Position numbers and translations under genes: made by a program. Below are positions 1-7,793 of a stretch of DNA of 64,000 nt, piece after piece. Within the stretch, counting starts at the first letter, position 1, and every line of letters begins with the position of its first letter. The DNA comes from Pseudodesulfovibrio sediminis. Its GTDB lineage: Bacteria > Desulfobacterota > Desulfovibrionia > Desulfovibrionales > Desulfovibrionaceae. Where the stretch lies: NCBI RefSeq assembly GCF_020886695.1, contig NZ_AP024485.1:691001-755000 (forward strand), given 5' to 3'. The notes below the pieces were generated by a model. That model searched no databases. It saw nothing but the letters and a program-made list of their open reading frames with translations, and had not been told where the DNA came from.

Positions 1-1538
1 CACGGATCAAACATCTCAACGAGAACACGGACTGCCTGGCCCCGTGTCGGCAGCGCTGCCCCGGACAGATCAATATTCCCCGCTATATTGAACAGGTTTC
101 ACGCGGTGACTTCGCCGGTGCACTGGAAACCATTCGTGAACGCATTCCCATGCCCCTGTCCATCGGACGAGTCTGCCCTCACCCCTGTGAAGGCGTCTGC
201 CGCCGCGGTCATGTCGACGAATCTGTCGGTATCAACATGATCAAACGGTTTGTAGCCGACTGGGAAATGAACTCCGGTCAACGTCTGCCCATCTCCTGCG
301 CCCCGGAAAATGGCCGAAGAGTTGCCGTGGTCGGTGGTGGTCCGGCCGGACTTTCCTGCGCCTTCTTCCTGCGCAGACTGGGATACAGTCCGACCATCTT
401 CGAGTCCATGCCCAAGCTCGGCGGCCAGCTCAGATACGGCATCCCTGAATACAGGTTGCCCAAGTCGGTACTCGACTGGGAGATCGAGGGCATCCTCGGA
501 CTGGGGGTTGATGTCGTCACGGAACAACTTTTCGGCAAAGACTTCACACTCGACTCTCTGGCAGAAGACGGCTTCGAGGCAGTCTTCCTCGGCATCGGAG
601 CATGGATGAACATGACCCTCAGGATCGAAGGCGAAGATTCCATCGGCGTGGAAACCGGCACGGAATTCCTGACAAAGGTCGGTCTCGGAGTCGATACCGG
701 CATAGGCAAAAGGGTCGTGGTCATCGGTGGAGGCAACACGGCCATTGATACGGCCCGCTCCAGCGTCAGACTCGGCGCACACGTCACCATGATGTACCGG
801 CGCACCAGAGACGAGATGCCGGCGCACATAGAGGAAATAGAAGGAGCGGAAGAGGAAAGTGTCAAGTACCTGTATCTCGCCGCCCCCAACCGTATCATCG
901 CGGATGAGTCCGGCCATGTAACACACGTCGAATACATCCAGATGCAACTGGGCGAACCCGATGACTCCGGCCGTCGCCGCCCTGTTCCCATTGAAGGTTC
1001 GGAATCGCTCATAGAGTGCGATACGGTCTATACTTCCATAGGCCAAAAACCCGAACTCTCATGTCTATATGATGAAAACGGCGCATGTACACTGGAAGAG
1101 ACTCGATGGCGCACCCTGGGTGCCGACCCGGAGACCCTGCAAACAGCCATTCCCAATGTGTTCACAGGCGGCGACATGCACACCGGGCCGGCGCTGGTAA
1201 TCACTGCGCTGGGTGAAGGTCGAAAAGCAGCCAGATCAATAGATCAATATCTGACTGAAGGCGTGCCCCATGTCTCCTCAAACATACAGCGCGAACTGAT
1301 TCCGTACACCATGTTTACTGACGTCCCGGATGTCGGCTACAGGAAACGCTCCGCTCTACCACATCAAATAGAATGTGATGAACGGATGTGCACATTCAAG
1401 GAAATTGAAGGCCCGTTGAGCCTGGAAGAAGTCAAACATGAAACATGCAGATGCCTTCGTTGCGGCCTGACCTGCTATAATAGAGATATGGTGGAAGGGC
1501 AGGAATGTCAGGCAGAGGATTGTATCAAAAATCCCTAA
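1..1538 (+). CDS. GltD-like NAD(P)/FAD oxidoreductase, 5'-truncated by window edge
   Basis: The reading frame is open from base 3, so the true start lies left of the window; 511 residues are visible. It resembles the small subunit of glutamate synthase and the related dihydropyrimidine dehydrogenase FeS/FAD domain. An N-terminal cysteine-rich iron-sulfur region (DCLAPCRQRCP, then CPHPCEGVC) is followed by an FAD-binding motif (VVGGGPAGLSC) and a second dinucleotide motif (VVIGGGNTAIDTA), the usual order for electron transfer between NAD(P)H, FAD and FeS clusters. The C-terminus adds another cysteine set (CRCLRCGLTC...C...C), beyond plain GltD, that could hold an extra cluster. No large GltB subunit is visible here, so the partner and substrate are unknown. 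Confidence 0.8.
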   Translation, partial: RIKHLNENTDCLAPCRQRCPGQINIPRYIEQVSRGDFAGALETIRERIPMPLSIGRVCPHPCEGVCRRGHVDESVGINMIKRFVADWEMNSGQRLPISCAPENGRRVAVVGGGPAGLSCAFFLRRLGYSPTIFESMPKLGGQLRYGIPEYRLPKSVLDWEIEGILGLGVDVVTEQLFGKDFTLDSLAEDGFEAVFLGIGAWMNMTLRIEGEDSIGVETGTEFLTKVGLGVDTGIGKRVVVIGGGNTAIDTARSSVRLGAHVTMMYRRTRDEMPAHIEEIEGAEEESVKYLYLAAPNRIIADESGHVTHVEYIQMQLGEPDDSGRRRPVPIEGSESLIECDTVYTSIGQKPELSCLYDENGACTLEETRWRTLGADPETLQTAIPNVFTGGDMHTGPALVITALGEGRKAARSIDQYLTEGVPHVSSNIQRELIPYTMFTDVPDVGYRKRSALPHQIECDERMCTFKEIEGPLSLEEVKHETCRCLRCGLTCYNRDMVEGQECQAEDCIKNP

Positions 1539-1545
1539 AAAAGGG

Positions 1546-1574
1546 TTGCAAACTGAAAGTCTTGCATATATATT
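1546..1574 (+). promoter_or_regulatory. Sigma-70 type promoter for tRNA-Val
   Basis: A -35 box TTGCAA (1546-1551) and a -10 box TATATT (1569-1574) are separated by 17 bases. Transcription would start near 1581, about 34 bases before the tRNA. Confidence 0.6.
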
Positions 1575-1614
1575 TTTGCTCCCTTGTGACAAAACTCGTA
1601 CAAGGAACTGAAAT

Positions 1615-1691
1615 GGGCGATTAACTCAGCTGGTCAGAGTGCCATCTTCACACGGTGGAAGTCGGCAGTTCAAATCTGCCATCGCCCACCA
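1615..1691 (+). tRNA. tRNA-Val (anticodon CAC)
   Basis: A complete cloverleaf can be drawn: acceptor GGGCGAT pairs with ATCGCCC, the D arm is ACTC/GAGT, the anticodon arm CCATC/GGTGG encloses the loop TTCACAC with anticodon CAC, and the T arm is GGCAG-TTCAAAT-CTGCC. The 3' CCA is encoded. It reads GUG codons. Confidence 0.95.
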
Positions 1692-1704
1692 TCGAAATTA
1701 CAAA

Positions 1705-1754
1705 GAATACCAGGCATCCCAAATTTTTATAGGGCCTGGTATTCTTCTTTTTTA
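1705..1754 (+). terminator. Rho-independent terminator after tRNA-Val
   Basis: An 11-bp perfect stem (GAATACCAGGC at 1705-1715 with GCCTGGTATTC at 1734-1744) is followed by a T-rich tract (TTCTTTTTT). Confidence 0.85.
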
Positions 1755-1987
1755 CTCTTCATAGGCAACACGGAATTCACCTATTTTATGCCCTTTTTCA
1801 CCCTGTTTTAATAAATTTGGCACACGAATTGGTACATGCAACCCGTGATAAAAAAAGAGTCATAGCTATCAAGCTACAATTTTTTATAATTTATGGTGCC
1901 GGGCGGGTGTTGTAAATAAAAATCGACGAACTGAAGGACTGTACGGAGCCAGTGGGGTATCCACCTACAAAGAACAGAACAGCCTGT
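1755..1987. other. Non-coding stretch downstream of tRNA-Val, possible integration scar
   Basis: About 230 AT-rich bases have no credible gene. They contain two near-identical decamers in direct orientation, TTGGCACACG (1817-1826) and TTGGTACATG (1829-1838), next to a tRNA 3' end. That layout is reminiscent of arm sites of tRNA-targeting tyrosine integrases, but no integrase gene or repeated tRNA end is present. Confidence 0.3.
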
Positions 1988-2563
1988 TTATTCGAGCACA
2001 ACTTTAATACGAACAAATCCATTCATCGCACGGAGCTTGTCCACGAATTCCTGTCCGCTCATATTATTTACCGAGTTGATATGTTGCTTGTTTTCGTGCA
2101 GGAAAGCGGCCAAAATTTCAGCGTCCACATCCAGCCCTCTTTCGAGCAGAGCACGTCCTGTCTCCACAGCCAGCGTGCTGAAAATTTTCATTGAAATGGT
2201 AATAGGAATGTCCGCGCCGTCCGCTTGGGCGTCATGGACCGAAATATCGCTACGGAACGATTTGAACGGATTGTCACGCCCCATTACAATACCAACAAGG
2301 CCGGGCATGGCGCTCCCCAAGGCCATCCTGTCCCCTTCTTTCAGAAACACGGAATCAATATCATCTACAGGGCTATTATTCAAAAATATGGTCCGAACAC
2401 TTTCTTCGATGAATCCCTCTTCATATTGCAACACATGCAAAAAAAAATTTCGAACAGACATACCGGAATATCCTTGCAGTGCAAAGCCTTTCTGCAATAC
2501 GTAGTACCAGGCAGATAATGCGTCCTTGTTCATGTGAATTGTCATACATTCGACTTTATTCAT
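1988..2563 (-). CDS. Protein of unknown function with MoaD/ThiS-like beta-grasp stretch
   Basis: This 191-residue protein is divergent from the tungsten oxidoreductase gene. An upstream in-frame ATG at 2575 exists, but a GGAG ribosome site sits just before the ATG at 2563, which is therefore preferred. I recognise no whole-protein family. The central part (IFLNNSPVDDIDS...EGDRMAL...PGLVG) follows the same pattern as the C-terminal half of the MoaD-like protein at 4567-4794 (IFINSLRSEIDS...DGDRVGL...PVGGG). Here the chain continues for about 100 residues beyond that stretch and lacks a terminal Gly-Gly, so it is not a normal sulfur carrier. A role linked to tungsten enzymes is inferred from position only. 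Confidence 0.6.
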   Translation of the reverse strand: MNKVECMTIHMNKDALSAWYYVLQKGFALQGYSGMSVRNFFLHVLQYEEGFIEESVRTIFLNNSPVDDIDSVFLKEGDRMALGSAMPGLVGIVMGRDNPFKSFRSDISVHDAQADGADIPITISMKIFSTLAVETGRALLERGLDVDAEILAAFLHENKQHINSVNNMSGQEFVDKLRAMNGFVRIKVVLE

Positions 2564-2609
2564 TTTTTTCTCCATACAGCTGTTTTAAAGGCTATCGGAA
2601 CATTCGATT

Positions 2610-2631
2610 ATTATGCCCGACTGAACATAAT
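2610..2631. promoter_or_regulatory. Inverted repeat ATTATG-N10-CATAAT, candidate operator
   Basis: A perfect 6-bp dyad lies between the two divergent genes, just upstream of the -35 box of the oxidoreductase promoter. The same dyad, with one mismatch and identical spacing, overlaps the promoter of the modE-like gene at 5662-5683. Confidence 0.5.
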
Positions 2632-2643
2632 GTATTGTTTTTT

Positions 2644-2673
2644 TTGACAAAATTAATTTTATGGGTGTATAGA
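2644..2673 (+). promoter_or_regulatory. Sigma-70 type promoter of the oxidoreductase gene
   Basis: A consensus -35 box TTGACA (2644-2649) and a -10 box TATAGA (2668-2673) are separated by 18 bases. The untranslated leader would be about 65 bases. Confidence 0.55.
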
Positions 2674-2746
2674 GAAGGTGTTTGACAGTTTCTTAACAGC
2701 GCGTCAAGGACACGCGCAGAAAACAACACTCACATAAGGATTTACC

Positions 2747-4474
2747 ATGGCCCAGATTCTCAGAATCAATTGTCGTACCAAAGAGTACAGTTTCGAAGAT
2801 GTCGGTCCCTACGTCAACCTTGGCGGTCGCGCGCTGACTTCTCGTCTCATCAACAAGGAAGTTCCGGCAGATTGTCACCCCCTTTCCGCCGAGAACAAAC
2901 TGGTCTTCGCCACTGGTTTGCTGGGTGGTTCCACCGCTGCAAACTCCGGTCGAGTGTCTGTCGGCACAAAATCCCCGTTGACCGGCGGCATCAAGGAGTC
3001 CAACTCCGGTGGTCTGTTTGCTCACAAAATGCCCAAGATGGGTCTCATCGCCATCGTGCTTGAGGACAAACCCGCCGAAGACGCACCTTTTTCCACTCTG
3101 TTCATCACTGATGGTAAGGTTGAATTCCGCGATGCTTCTGACATCGTCGGACTGAACACCTACCCTGGTCACGACAAACTTCTGGCCGAATACGGCAACA
3201 AGCTGTGTGCCGCCATGATCGGACCCGCTGGTGAAACTGTCCGCAAGACTGCTACCATTCAGTTCACCGATCCTTACAAACGCCCTGCCCGCTCTGCCGG
3301 ACGCGGTGGCACCGGTGCTGTCATGGGTTCCAAGAAGATCAAAGCCATCGTGCTTGATCCCGAATTTGCCAACAAGGTTTCCGCAGCAGACAACGACGCT
3401 TTCAAAGCCGCTCGCTCCACTTGGGTTGAAATCCTCAAGGGTCACCCCGTCACCGCTGAAGGTCTGCCTGCGTTCGGTACTTCCGTTCTGGTTAACGTCA
3501 TCAACGAAGCCGGCGCAATGCCCACCAAGAACTTCCGTCTTGGCCAGTGCGACCACGCTGCTGATATCTCCGGTGAGAAAATCGCCGAACTCATTGAAGC
3601 TCGCGGTGGTAAGACCACTGAAGGTTGTCACGCCGGTTGCATCATCCAGTGCTCGCAGCAGTACAACGACGCTGACGGAAACTACGTCAGCTCCGGTTTC
3701 GAGTACGAAACCGTGTGGGCATTCGGTGCAAACGCATTGATTAAAGACATGGATGACATCGCTGCTCTGGACCGTCTGTGTGACGAAAAAGGCATGGATA
3801 CCATTGAAATAGGTAACACCGTTGCCATTGCCATGGACGGCGGCATCATCCCCTGGGGTGATGGCAAAGCCGCTATTGAACTGCTTGAAAAAGTCGGCAC
3901 CGGAGATCCCATGGGTATGATCATGGGTAACGGCGTAACCTTCGCTGGTGGCGCATTCGGCGTAGATCGCCTCCCGGTTGTCAAGAACCAGTCCATGCCT
4001 GCTTATGACCCCCGTGCGGTCAAGGGTGTCGGCGTTACTTACGCAACCACCGCCATGGGCGCTGACCACACCGCAGGCTACGGCGTAACCGCCAACGTCT
4101 TGGGTGTCGGCGGAACCGTCGATGGTCACAAGAAGGAAGGCAACATCGAGTTGTCCAAGAACCTTCAGGTTGCCACCGCTGCAATCGACTCCATGGGCTT
4201 CTGCCTGTTCGTTGCTTTCGCTGTCCTCGACTCCGAGAACGGCGTTCAGACCATGGCCGACCTGGTACAGTCCTACACCGGCAATGCCTTCTCCGTCGAT
4301 GATCTGGTCGCCCTGGGCGCCGGAGCCATGAAAGACGAGCAGGAGTTCAACGAGCGTGCAGGTTTCACCAAGATGGATGACAAACTGCCCCGCTTCTTCG
4401 AAACCGACCTGCTGCCTCCTCATGACGTGGTATGGGACTTCGACGAAGACGAACTGCAGGGTGCCAAGGTTTAA
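2747..4474 (+). CDS. aor: Tungsten-containing aldehyde:ferredoxin oxidoreductase
   Basis: 575 residues, near the usual length of the AOR family, which oxidises aldehydes to acids with ferredoxin using a tungsten bis-pterin cofactor and one [4Fe-4S] cluster. The N-terminal domain has the family signature (NLGGRALTSRL, then GRVSVGTKSPLTGGIKESNSGG). Probable cluster cysteines are C294, C298, C302 (TEGCHAGCIIQC) and C486 (DSMGFCLF). The first spacing is Cx3C rather than the Cx2C of the Pyrococcus enzyme. AAGGA precedes the ATG. It is followed by genes for a sulfur carrier, an activating enzyme, tungstate uptake and MobB, which fits a tungsten enzyme. The physiological aldehyde cannot be told from sequence. 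Confidence 0.93.
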   Translation: MAQILRINCRTKEYSFEDVGPYVNLGGRALTSRLINKEVPADCHPLSAENKLVFATGLLGGSTAANSGRVSVGTKSPLTGGIKESNSGGLFAHKMPKMGLIAIVLEDKPAEDAPFSTLFITDGKVEFRDASDIVGLNTYPGHDKLLAEYGNKLCAAMIGPAGETVRKTATIQFTDPYKRPARSAGRGGTGAVMGSKKIKAIVLDPEFANKVSAADNDAFKAARSTWVEILKGHPVTAEGLPAFGTSVLVNVINEAGAMPTKNFRLGQCDHAADISGEKIAELIEARGGKTTEGCHAGCIIQCSQQYNDADGNYVSSGFEYETVWAFGANALIKDMDDIAALDRLCDEKGMDTIEIGNTVAIAMDGGIIPWGDGKAAIELLEKVGTGDPMGMIMGNGVTFAGGAFGVDRLPVVKNQSMPAYDPRAVKGVGVTYATTAMGADHTAGYGVTANVLGVGGTVDGHKKEGNIELSKNLQVATAAIDSMGFCLFVAFAVLDSENGVQTMADLVQSYTGNAFSVDDLVALGAGAMKDEQEFNERAGFTKMDDKLPRFFETDLLPPHDVVWDFDEDELQGAKV

Positions 4475-4496
4475 TTCCAGGCTTCCCGACAATTAT

Positions 4497-4530
4497 AAGA
4501 GGCCGGGGACATGTTCCCGGCCTCTTTTTA
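4497..4530 (+). terminator. Terminator between aor and the moaD-like gene
   Basis: An 11-bp perfect stem (AAGAGGCCGGG with CCCGGCCTCTT) is followed by TTTTTATT. It lies inside an otherwise co-directional gene string, so it would make the oxidoreductase more abundant than the downstream genes. Confidence 0.85.
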
Positions 4531-4566
4531 TTGACCTGTTACCGCCAAAGGATTAGGTTACCCCCT

Positions 4567-4794
4567 ATGGGTATTGAAATTAAATGCTTTGCAACACTGA
4601 CTAAGTATCTTCCTGAAAACAAGGATGATTACCCCATTGAAGAGGGGGAAACCATCAAGTCACTTGTTCAGAAGCTCGACATTCCTGAAAAGGATGTCAC
4701 ATTGATTTTCATCAACTCTCTGCGTTCCGAGATCGACAGTGAAATCGTTGACGGTGATCGTGTCGGCCTGTTTCCCCCGGTTGGTGGTGGCTAA
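4567..4794 (+). CDS. MoaD/ThiS-family sulfur carrier
   Basis: A 75-residue beta-grasp protein ending in Gly-Gly (PPVGGG), the signature of carriers that are adenylated and thiocarboxylated at the C-terminus to donate sulfur to molybdopterin. The start is the ATG at 4567, giving MGIEIKCFATL as in the family; a longer open frame upstream runs through the terminator and is ignored. The ribosome site is weak (AAAGGA, about 14 bases away). The next gene, four bases on, encodes the matching E1-type enzyme. Because it follows the oxidoreductase and precedes tungstate uptake genes, it probably serves the tungsten-pterin cofactor, as a dedicated paralog of MoaD. Confidence 0.88.
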   Translation: MGIEIKCFATLTKYLPENKDDYPIEEGETIKSLVQKLDIPEKDVTLIFINSLRSEIDSEIVDGDRVGLFPPVGGG

Positions 4795-4797
4795 AGA

Positions 4798-5634
4798 ATG
4801 CCCTTGATTTCTGAAGCATTACTCAAATGCGCCAGACCTGTTTCTTTTCCCTGGGGGGAAGACGGATTAGCCGTATCTGATCAAGATATCGCTGCCATTG
4901 CCGCGGACTTTTCCATTCCAGGGCACAGCGTAGAAGCACAGGCACTCAAAAACGGAATCTATCCGGACCGCTACTCGCGGAATATGACCTCCATATCACC
5001 GAAGGATCAAATTCAGCTCCTTGAGTCAAAAGTGGCGCTCGTTGGCCTCGGCGGACTGGGCGGCACACTCCTTGAGGTGCTCCTCAGACTCGGAGTCGGC
5101 ACTATTTATGCCGCTGATGGGGACACTTTTGAAGCGAGCAATCTTAACAGACAAATGCTGTCTACTCCCGCCAATCTGAATGTTCACAAGGCTGACGCCG
5201 CTCTTGAACGTGCGTCCCTTATCAACCCTTCCGTGACACTCAAAGCGCACAACGAATTTCTGGATCAAAGCACGCTTCCTGACTTTCTGGATGAATGCGA
5301 TATCGCCATTGACGCACTGGGCGGTCTTAAAACTCGCCTTCATCTTCAACAGGCAGCAGCGTACGCGAAGATACCCCTTGTGACCGGAGCACTGGCCGGT
5401 TGGACCGGGTATGTTGGCGTTGTTCAGCCCGGCAATATCGGGCCGGCCGACATAATGGGACATGACAATGCGGCAGAAGAGGAACTCGGCTGCCCCTGTC
5501 CTGCTGTTACAGTTATCGCTTCACTCATGGCGACAGAGATAGTCAAAGTACTGACCCAAAATAGCAATACACTAGAGGGGAAAATGCTTCTTGTGGACCT
5601 TGCATCGTCGACATTCGAAACGATTGTTTTATAA
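4798..5634 (+). CDS. ThiF/MoeB/HesA-family E1-like activating enzyme
   Basis: 278 residues. An unassigned N-terminal stretch of about 70 residues precedes a Rossmann ATP-binding motif (VALVGLGGLGG) and the conserved YAADGDTFEASNLNRQ segment that binds ATP and contacts the carrier. Family members adenylate the C-terminal glycine of small beta-grasp proteins; the partner is almost certainly the carrier encoded four bases upstream. The CxxC pairs that bind zinc in E. coli MoeB are not seen; only a CPC motif (LGCPCPA) is present, so the sulfur transfer step may differ. It is most likely part of tungstopterin synthesis. Confidence 0.87.
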   Translation: MPLISEALLKCARPVSFPWGEDGLAVSDQDIAAIAADFSIPGHSVEAQALKNGIYPDRYSRNMTSISPKDQIQLLESKVALVGLGGLGGTLLEVLLRLGVGTIYAADGDTFEASNLNRQMLSTPANLNVHKADAALERASLINPSVTLKAHNEFLDQSTLPDFLDECDIAIDALGGLKTRLHLQQAAAYAKIPLVTGALAGWTGYVGVVQPGNIGPADIMGHDNAAEEELGCPCPAVTVIASLMATEIVKVLTQNSNTLEGKMLLVDLASSTFETIVL

Positions 5635-5661
5635 CAAAAGATAGTCCAACACACCACTTGC

Positions 5662-5683
5662 ATTATGTTTTGATTGACTTAAT
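5662..5683. promoter_or_regulatory. Second copy of the ATTATG-N10-CTTAAT dyad
   Basis: It matches the dyad before aor with one mismatch and the same 10-base spacing, and overlaps the -35 box at 5674-5679. This is a good position for repression of the modE-tup genes. Confidence 0.5.
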
Positions 5684-5704
5684 AGTGATTTTTTTGCATA
5701 TATT
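5674..5704 (+). promoter_or_regulatory. Promoter of the modE-like/tup operon
   Basis: The -35 box TTGACT is at 5674-5679. The -10 box is CATATA (17-base spacer) or TATATT (19-base spacer) near 5697-5704. Confidence 0.5.
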
Positions 5705-5763
5705 GTTCGAACTTCACATCACTCTTTCCGACCTCATCAACCGGAAATCAAGGCATGTAAATT

Positions 5764-6150
5764 ATGACTAAAAATCAAGAAGCAGTCCTCAGACTACGTG
5801 TATGGATTGATCAGGAAGAAAAAACCTACATTGGCATCGGCAGCACCCTTCTGCTCCAACACATTGAAGAACTTGGCTCTTTGAGAAAAGCAGCTGAAGC
5901 CCTGGGCATGTCTTATCGACGTGCATGGGGTAAACTGAAAAGTGCTGAAGAGCGAATTGGGCGCCCTCTTGTGGAAAAAACCAAAGGAAAAGGACAACGA
6001 TTTCATTTGTCCCCCTTTGGAAAAGAACTTATGGATAAATTTCTACACTTCTATCTAGATGTAGAAGATTATGCTACAAAGCGTGCATCGGAACTATTGG
6101 AAATGGATGTTAAAAAATCCGGCGAATTCTATAGAAACGATACACATTAA
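5764..6150 (+). CDS. ModE-type winged-helix regulator lacking the oxyanion-binding domain
   Basis: 128 residues matching the N-terminal DNA-binding domain of ModE (GIGSTLLLQHIEELGSLRKAAEALGMSYRRAWGKLKSAEE), a LysR-like winged helix. Full ModE has about 260 residues with two Mop/TOBE segments that bind molybdate or tungstate; here the chain ends after the dimerisation helix. It may therefore be constitutive or need a separate sensor. It stands directly before tupA, so a role in controlling tungstate uptake is likely. It is not the XerC/D-type TunR regulator described in sulfate reducers, because the fold signature is different. The paired dyads at 2610 and 5662 are its plausible targets. Confidence 0.85.
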   Translation: MTKNQEAVLRLRVWIDQEEKTYIGIGSTLLLQHIEELGSLRKAAEALGMSYRRAWGKLKSAEERIGRPLVEKTKGKGQRFHLSPFGKELMDKFLHFYLDVEDYATKRASELLEMDVKKSGEFYRNDTH

Positions 6151-6207
6151 CCCCGTGAGGTCGAACTTCAAGCACTCGACATACTCACACACCCTTTCGG
6201 AGGAACT

Positions 6208-7032
6208 ATGAAACGACTGATCACCCTTTCCATCGCACTGCTCGTCGTCCTGAGCATGGTCTTGCCCGCTTCAGCCGGCAAAACACTCATGATGGCGACC
6301 ACTACAAGCACTGCCAACACCGGCCTGCTGGATGAACTGATTGTCCCCCAATACATGAAAGACACTGGTGTCGAAATCAAGTTCCTTGCCGTTGGGACAG
6401 GTAAAGCCCTGAAAATGGCTGAGAATTGCGACGTCGATGTCGTTCTCGTCCATGCTCCTGGCGCTGAAAAGGCATACATGGACAAAGGCGTTCTCATTGA
6501 CCGCGTTGAGCTCATGTACAACGACTTCGTCATCATCGGCCCCGAATCTGATCCTGCAGGTGTCAAAGGCATGAACGTTGCCGAAGCCCTGAAGGTCATC
6601 GCTGAGAAACAGGCTGTTTTCGCAAGCCGTGGCGACAACTCCGGCACCAACAAAAAGGAACTCTCCCTGTGGAAGGCCGCGGGCATGGCTGTCCCTGAAA
6701 AGGCCGCATGGTACATTCAGACCGGTCAGGGAATGCTCCCGACCATCAACATTGCCAACGAAAAAAACGGCTACACCATGACTGACCGTGGTACCTACAT
6801 CAAATACGCTGATACCAATGGTGGCAATCCGCCCCTGAAGGTTCTGGTCGAAGGTGACAAGGTCCTCTTCAACCAGTACAGCGCTCTGGCAGTAAACACC
6901 AAGCTCTGCAAAGATGCCCAGTACGACCTGGCCAAGCAGTACATCTCCTGGATGGCATCTCCCGCTACCCAGAAGGCTATCGGCGACTTCAAGCTTCTCG
7001 GTAAAAAGCTCTTCATTCCCAACGCAAAATAA
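6208..7032 (+). CDS. tupA: Tungstate-binding periplasmic protein TupA
   Basis: 274 residues with a signal peptide (hydrophobic core at residues 5-18, cleavage probably after ASAG). The mature chain begins with the MATTTS motif of TupA proteins, whose TTTS residues hold the oxyanion; RGDNSGTN further on is also a family hallmark. It captures tungstate for the ABC importer encoded next. A strong ribosome site (GGAGG) precedes the start. The gene is separated from tupB by a stable hairpin, as is common where the binding protein must exceed the permease. Confidence 0.93.
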   Translation: MKRLITLSIALLVVLSMVLPASAGKTLMMATTTSTANTGLLDELIVPQYMKDTGVEIKFLAVGTGKALKMAENCDVDVVLVHAPGAEKAYMDKGVLIDRVELMYNDFVIIGPESDPAGVKGMNVAEALKVIAEKQAVFASRGDNSGTNKKELSLWKAAGMAVPEKAAWYIQTGQGMLPTINIANEKNGYTMTDRGTYIKYADTNGGNPPLKVLVEGDKVLFNQYSALAVNTKLCKDAQYDLAKQYISWMASPATQKAIGDFKLLGKKLFIPNAK

Positions 7033-7048
7033 GCTGTTCTTGTTGACC

Positions 7049-7083
7049 TTCCGGGGGAAAGAGAAGATACTCTTCCCCCGGAA
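7049..7083 (+). other. Intercistronic hairpin between tupA and tupB
   Basis: A perfect 11-bp stem (TTCCGGGGGAA with TTCCCCCGGAA) can be extended inward by AGAG/CTCT. No clean U-tract follows, so it more likely stabilises the upstream mRNA or partly attenuates than fully terminates. Confidence 0.7.
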
Positions 7084-7097
7084 TTAAAAGGACAACT

Positions 7098-7793
7098 ATG
7101 GATTATTTACTACAAGGTTTTTTTCAAGGACTCGTACTACTTTTTACGGGAGATCCTGAAACGTATTCTGCTATCTGGGCAACAGTAGCAGCGTCATCAC
7201 TTTCCATGACGGCATCCCTTGTGATCGGCATTCCTCTCGGATTTCTGCTCGGCTACAACAAATTCCCCGGCAAAAAGATCATCCGTACCATTGTGGACAC
7301 TCTCTTGTCCTTCCCTACTGTGGTCATCGGTCTGCTGGTTTACGCATTTCTCACCCGACATGGGCCACTGGGCGGCACAGGCCTTCTTTTTTCCATCTCC
7401 GGCGTGGCCATCGGTCAGACCCTGCTCGGACTGCCCATCATCATTGCCATGACAGCCGCAGCGGTCGAAGCGCTGGACAAACGTCTGCCCATGACATTGA
7501 TCACACTCGGGGCCAACCCTCGACAAATGATGTGGGCCAGTGTTCTCGAAGCCCGTTATTCCATCATGCTCGCTGCCATGGCCGCATATGGACGCATCGT
7601 GTCCGAAGTAGGCATTTCCATGCTGGTAGGCGGCAATTTCAAATGGCACACTCGCACCATTACCACAGCGATTGCCCTCGAAACGAGCAAAGGGGAATTT
7701 ACTATGGGCATCGCCCTCGGCATCACCCTTCTGGCTGTTGCCCTGACCGTAAATATACTTGCCACCGGCCTGAAAAAGAAGGCCGTTCAATGA
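7098..7793 (+). CDS. tupB: Tungstate ABC transporter permease TupB
   Basis: 231 residues with about five or six membrane spans and the EAA-type cytoplasmic loop (LGANPRQMMWASVLEARYSIMLA) that contacts the ATPase. It is homologous to molybdate and tungstate permeases and lies between the genes for TupA and TupC. Its stop codon overlaps the start of tupC by four bases (ATGA), indicating translational coupling. Confidence 0.93.
   Translation: MDYLLQGFFQGLVLLFTGDPETYSAIWATVAASSLSMTASLVIGIPLGFLLGYNKFPGKKIIRTIVDTLLSFPTVVIGLLVYAFLTRHGPLGGTGLLFSISGVAIGQTLLGLPIIIAMTAAAVEALDKRLPMTLITLGANPRQMMWASVLEARYSIMLAAMAAYGRIVSEVGISMLVGGNFKWHTRTITTAIALETSKGEFTMGIALGITLLAVALTVNILATGLKKKAVQ

Noticed and set aside
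2693-4492. 599-codon open frame antisense to the tungsten oxidoreductase gene
   Set aside because: It mirrors a strongly conserved gene, has no ribosome site, and its translation is low-complexity Gly/Val/His as expected of codon-phase shadows in GC-rich third positions.
5764-6150. Assignment of the modE-like gene as TunR of sulfate reducers
   Set aside because: TunR regulators have a XerC/XerD-type DNA-binding part; this chain is a plain ModE winged helix.
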